Shown in pieces: positions 59,701-64,000 of a stretch of 64,000 bases of DNA (position 1 is its first letter; every line of letters starts with the position of its first letter). A model generated the notes under the pieces. It was not told the origin of the DNA. It saw nothing but the letters and a program-made list of their open reading frames with translations, and did not search any database. The DNA is from Utricularia gibba (taxonomy: Eukaryota > Streptophyta > Magnoliopsida > Lamiales > Lentibulariaceae): positions 372,001 through 436,000 of the forward strand of contig NEEC01000021.1 of the NCBI GenBank assembly GCA_002189035.1, written 5' to 3'. The position numbers were made by a program, and so were the translations under genes.

Positions 59701-61880
59701 ATTGTACACCCCCTATTTGGAATATAGTGTTATTTGCAGTATCATTGAAATTTCTCAGTTTGTCGTAAGCTGGTATCCTAATAAATGTGTAGTTATTTTT
59801 TTTAGCATTGAATTCTACACTAATTATGCAAACCCCGAGAATTTTTTAACTGGTTTGGGCCATTCCACGACCCATGTAATTAGTTTTTCCTATGGTCCAT
59901 GATCATCCTATGCACCATATTCCAATTGTGAAGATTTATTATACTCAAGAAGTAAATTGGTACCAAGGACTTCCTTTGGAAAAAAACATTCCATAATTTA
60001 TTTTTGATAAATTGAAAATTGTGATAGAACGAGAATCTATATATGTTTGGAACTATTTTTTTAGATGATTATTATTGAATGAATTCATGATTAAAATATA
60101 AAAAATCAGAATTAATTTAAATAGTGAATGACATATTTATTCATATTTATTAATAATTATATTTTTAAATTATAATTTACATTATTGCTTAATTTAAATA
60201 TATTTATATTAAATTCTAATTTACAATAAATTAAATTGTTTATAATATTATTAATTATAATTATTTATAAAGTTATAACCATAATTTCAATTTTATAATC
60301 ATTTTCTCGAAAAATTAATACTTATAAAAAAAACTAGTATATTATAATTCTCATAAAAAGTGAATTTATTCTCAAATTTTAGATATCAAGTGAAGATGGC
60401 CAATAAGTGTCCAACTAAATACTTGATTTGGAGCAAATGAAGCCTTCAAATCCATAGGGTTAGATAGACATCAAGTGAAGGACTTTCTTTTTTTCAATGT
60501 CAAAATCAATTGAAAGACTTTAAAGTGGGTTCTTAGTGAGGATTTGGGGGAGTGAAATGGTACCAAGAGTCAAATCAAATGAGGAGAGAGAGAATATTTA
60601 TAGCATTTGAATTTTTTATTAATCTAAATACTTCTTGTTCTTTTCACATTTACCTTATCTATTTTTCATAATATTTATCATATTATCCTTAATTTCAAGT
60701 TTTATTCTTCATTTTCAACCGTTTTATATTCCCAATCTCCAACAATCATAAAATATTATTATTAATATAAAATTCGAAAAATGATATACTTCACTAATAA
60801 TACGATAAACAATACGTATGTTATGCATCTCATCCTAAAACATATAAAATATGCTGAATTAAAAATGACAGTCAATTTTTTAAATAGAAATATTAAAAGA
60901 AATAACTTAATATTGTAGCAGTCTTTTTTATTAGATATTTTTTATTATATTCTAATTCATTTTGTATTCATTGGTTTGAAACCTGAGGCTTGGGTGGCTA
61001 TTGTTAGGCTGCATGGAGGTCTGGAGACGACTTAGGAATGGTGTCCACAACATTAAAAAACAAATTAATACTTTGGACTTTGCAAAATCCACGTGTCCCA
61101 GTTGAATATCTTGTGACAATTAATTGCCCCAAAATTAATCTTAATTATTCACCTAAATTCTACTTAACTCTTAGATGTGGAAAAAAGAGAACCTCACAAC
61201 CTACTTGTCATATAAACAATCTTCTAGCTAATAAAAAAGTAAGATACACTAAATCAACTGAATATCAACACCATATTTCAAACACCTATGTGCTGGAAAT
61301 TACGTCTATTTGTTAAAACATATTTTCTAATACACGAATAATTTCTGATGTGATTATAATTTTTTCAAACATATATTTTTTTGTATTGAATATAAATAAA
61401 TCTATAAAATAATAATAATAATTTAAATAGACATGTATAAAATATGATATCCTTTGAAAATCACTTTTATTCTACTAAATTCAATTCTATTCTCGTAAAA
61501 TTGATTTTACCTTCTAAACATACATTAAATTTTATTTTACGAGAATTAATTTTTGAGAATCACTTCACTTATAAAAGAATCACGAAATATTAACTTGTTT
61601 ACGAGAATTGATTTTCGAGAGGTGATTCTAAAATTCATTCTATAATAATTATTATTAAAAAAATATTTCCAAACATATATGAGTTCTTATTATATCAAAA
61701 TTTTCAATTATATTAAAATCAATTTGTATTGATTTTTACAAACCTAGGCTATATTTATCAAATATATGTTATTTCTTTTAATACGAATAATTTGCATATA
61801 CTATTAATTAAATTATTCTATCTAACACGTGCATAAAAAAAAGAAAATGTACAATACAATTACTTGGAGTCAATTTTCCG
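56760..61880. other. Long AT-rich spacer
   Basis: No gene is supported in about 5.1 kb. Open frames at 59702-59902 and 61038-61316 lack recognisable content. At 61440-61680 there are several inverted TTTACGAGAATTGATTTT-like words, perhaps a MITE relic. Confidence 0.55.
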
Positions 61881-62015
61881 GATAATTTCTTACAGTTGAG
61901 AACAGAATGTTTCCTTTGCTTCCAGTCAAAGGTATCCTTGCTTCAAGCCTGTGCCTCTGCTGACCTTTATGTACTTCTCAGCCACTCCCCTGAGCACTCC
62001 TCACTTGATCCAACC

Positions 62016-63537
62016 ATGACCGCCCTTGTCTCTGTCTCCACCTTGCTTCTTCTCGTCTCTGGCTTCCTTCCCGGAACCAGGGCTTCCCTCGTCTCTCTCG
62101 GAGATTTCAACAAGGGCTTCTACGTCACTTGGTCCCCCGACCACATCCAAACTTCCTCCGATGGCCAAACCAGGCGCTTATCCCTTGATAAAAACTCAGG
62201 TTCCCCAGAGTCACCCTTTGGGAGGCATTTCATCAATCACCTGACGTGCATTGGTTTGGATTTGCAGGGTGTGGATTCGCCTCAAACGCGACGTTCCTAT
62301 TCGGCCGATTCGACATGAAGATCCAACTCGTTCCGGGGAACTCCGCCGGCACCGTCGTGGCATACTATGTAAGTTCAGTGCAGTAGCAGCATTCCCTCAT
62401 CTGATCTTCCCTTTTCTATACGTTTGGATCCCCACGATGCAGCTGTCGACCCCAGAAGCGCGACAAGACGAGCTGGATTTCGAGTTCCTTGGAGACGTTG
62501 AGGGCCAGCGCTACACTCTTCAGACGAATGTGTTTGTGAATGGAGTTGGGAACAGGGAGCAAAGGTTTAGGCTCTGGTTTGATCCCACAAAGGACTTCCA
62601 CACTTACTCCATTCTCTGGAACATTTACCAGATAGTGTATGTGCTTTTACTCTTTTGCCCTTCCCTCCTATCCAATTCTCCTTATAGAACCCTGGGGTGT
62701 TTTCGGAAACCTAATTCTAGTATTTTTTTTTTCAACACCTTTGTGTTTTAAATTCACACATTTTTTTTTACTAAAATGCAGTAGTGGTGTTATTAGGATT
62801 TTTTTAATACATTGATATAATTTTAAGATCTAAGATTTATTCCGAGGTTAGAATGGGTTCAAATTGAATTTATAATTTTTTGGATTCAATTCAATATTTT
62901 TTTTATAAATAATTAAAAAATCAGGAAATTTTAAAAATTTTAGATAATTATTTTATTTTTTGATATTTATACAATGAATTAAATCCGATTTCAAAACACT
63001 ATTACCACTCTTACATGAAATTTTCATTTCTAATATATAAATATTAATTAGTGAGTGGTGTAATTTAAACAAAATTACTTTTTTTTTGCATAATTAATTT
63101 TATAAATGATTTCATAATTTATTTAAAATTGTAGGTTTTTTGTGGACTCGGTGCCGATAAGGACGTTCAGAAACCATGCAGACAAAGGGGTGCCGTACCC
63201 AAACGTAGAGTCAATGGGCCTGTGGGCCTCCTTTTGGAATGGTGAGGATTGGGCCACAAATGGCGGGAATACTAAGATCGATTGGGCCCAGGCCCCATTC
63301 CAGGCCTCGTATAAGGCGCCTAAGGTCAACGCCTGCGTTTTGGATGGAGACCCAATGGGCTGCAATGCACAAGGCCCAGATTATTGGTGGAATAGCGAGA
63401 GTTTGAGGTCTCTGAATTGGTTCCAGAGGAGATTATACAAATGGGCCAGGATTTATTATCTTAATTATGATTACTGCAGGGATTACCCTAGATTTAACTA
63501 TAATCTCCCCAAGGAATGCTCCCTCCCAAAGTATTGA
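62016..63537 (+). CDS. Xyloglucan endotransglucosylase/hydrolase (XTH, GH16)
   Basis: Four exons, 62016-62199, 62268-62368, 62443-62636 and 63135-63537, sum to 882 bases, 293 residues, the usual XTH length. A signal peptide ([20 protein letters not shown], cut near residue 23) sends it to the wall. The GH16 core has [20 protein letters not shown] and the active-site motif [10 protein letters not shown], with E105 as likely nucleophile, D107 assisting and E109 as acid/base. [29 protein letters not shown] and [16 protein letters not shown] follow. The C-terminal XET_C region has four cysteines ([29 protein letters not shown]). Two features differ from most relatives: Q replaces the common H or R before DE, and GDVEG replaces the usual GNRTG, so the conserved N-glycosylation site is absent. 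It cuts and rejoins xyloglucan chains. Subgroup uncertain. Confidence 0.95.
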
Positions 63538-64000
63538 AATCTTGATTCTTTTTTTTTATTGCAAATTTAAATAGTTTATTTACTTTTTTCTGTGATTACA
63601 TGTTGAATTATGGAATTAACTCAAAAGCTGAATCGTTAAATAATTTTAATTAATCTAATATAATCTTTCAACATATTAGTGTAGTGTGCAGTTTGTTTGA
63701 TAACAAGATATAGAAGATTAACACGCAAGTTTACATATATATAATTGTTTGATTAACTAGTACGTCAGATTTGTATGATTATATCATTATACTTATTTTT
63801 TAATTATATGATTAATATACATAAATGGTAGGGGGTTAAAAAGTATAATTATATATATACTATTTATATTTCTATGTTTAGATATCAAATATTATATACA
63901 ATTGATTATATATATACTTAATATATTATATTATGATTAAATATATTAATATTCTAATATCAAACAAAAACAGAAAATAGGGAGAAGAAAGGACGGCGTA
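63538..64000. other. 3' flank of the XTH gene, AT-rich
   Basis: Probable 3' UTR followed by AT-rich sequence with (TA)-rich runs near 63850-63920. No other feature seen. Confidence 0.4.

Overview
This is nuclear DNA from a flowering plant. The evidence is the short GT-AG introns with AT-rich interiors, plant-specific families (xyloglucan endotransglucosylase/hydrolase, DUF620, DUF760), telo-box and site II motifs upstream of housekeeping genes, and long AT-rich spacers holding Ty1/copia, Ty3/gypsy and PIF/Harbinger remains. I could not narrow the species. All gene models were spliced by eye, using open frames, splice dinucleotides and recalled family sequences.

Layout. 1-3 kb: a decayed PIF/Harbinger transposase. 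3.1-7.9 kb: a convergent pair, a plastid-type DUF760 protein (+) and a complete WDR55-type WD40 gene (-). 8-27 kb: a transposon block with a terminal-inverted-repeat element carrying 41-bp repeats, a broken PIF/Harbinger transposase (+) and its probable Myb-like partner (-), two oppositely oriented solo LTRs of one family, a decayed copia element (-), and a second copia element (+) with both LTRs, PBS, PPT and a 5-bp target duplication. 31.2-33.0 kb: a three-exon DUF620 gene. 33-40 kb: AT-rich spacer with repeat relics. 40.8-44.5 kb: a compact island with prolyl 4-hydroxylase (+), ribosomal protein S29 (-) and an Mpv17/PMP22 membrane protein (-). 49.3 kb: a small intronless basic protein (-). 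51.1-52.0 kb: a probable hAT-like element. 52.7-56.7 kb: two minus-strand genes, a plastid-type one-membrane-span protein and a highly acidic single-span protein with an internal 59-residue tandem duplication. 62.0-63.5 kb: an XTH gene.

The genes do not form one pathway. Several are housekeeping (ribosome biogenesis WDR55, S29). Two concern the wall or secretory route (prolyl 4-hydroxylase, XTH), and others look organellar (DUF760, Mpv17, the one-span protein). I found no convincing new multi-gene system. The most unusual items are an intron built of degenerate repeats that resemble its own 3' splice junction, two required GC-AG introns, the in-frame duplication in the acidic protein, an XTH with a changed catalytic-motif flank, and the nested PIF/Harbinger and solo-LTR block.
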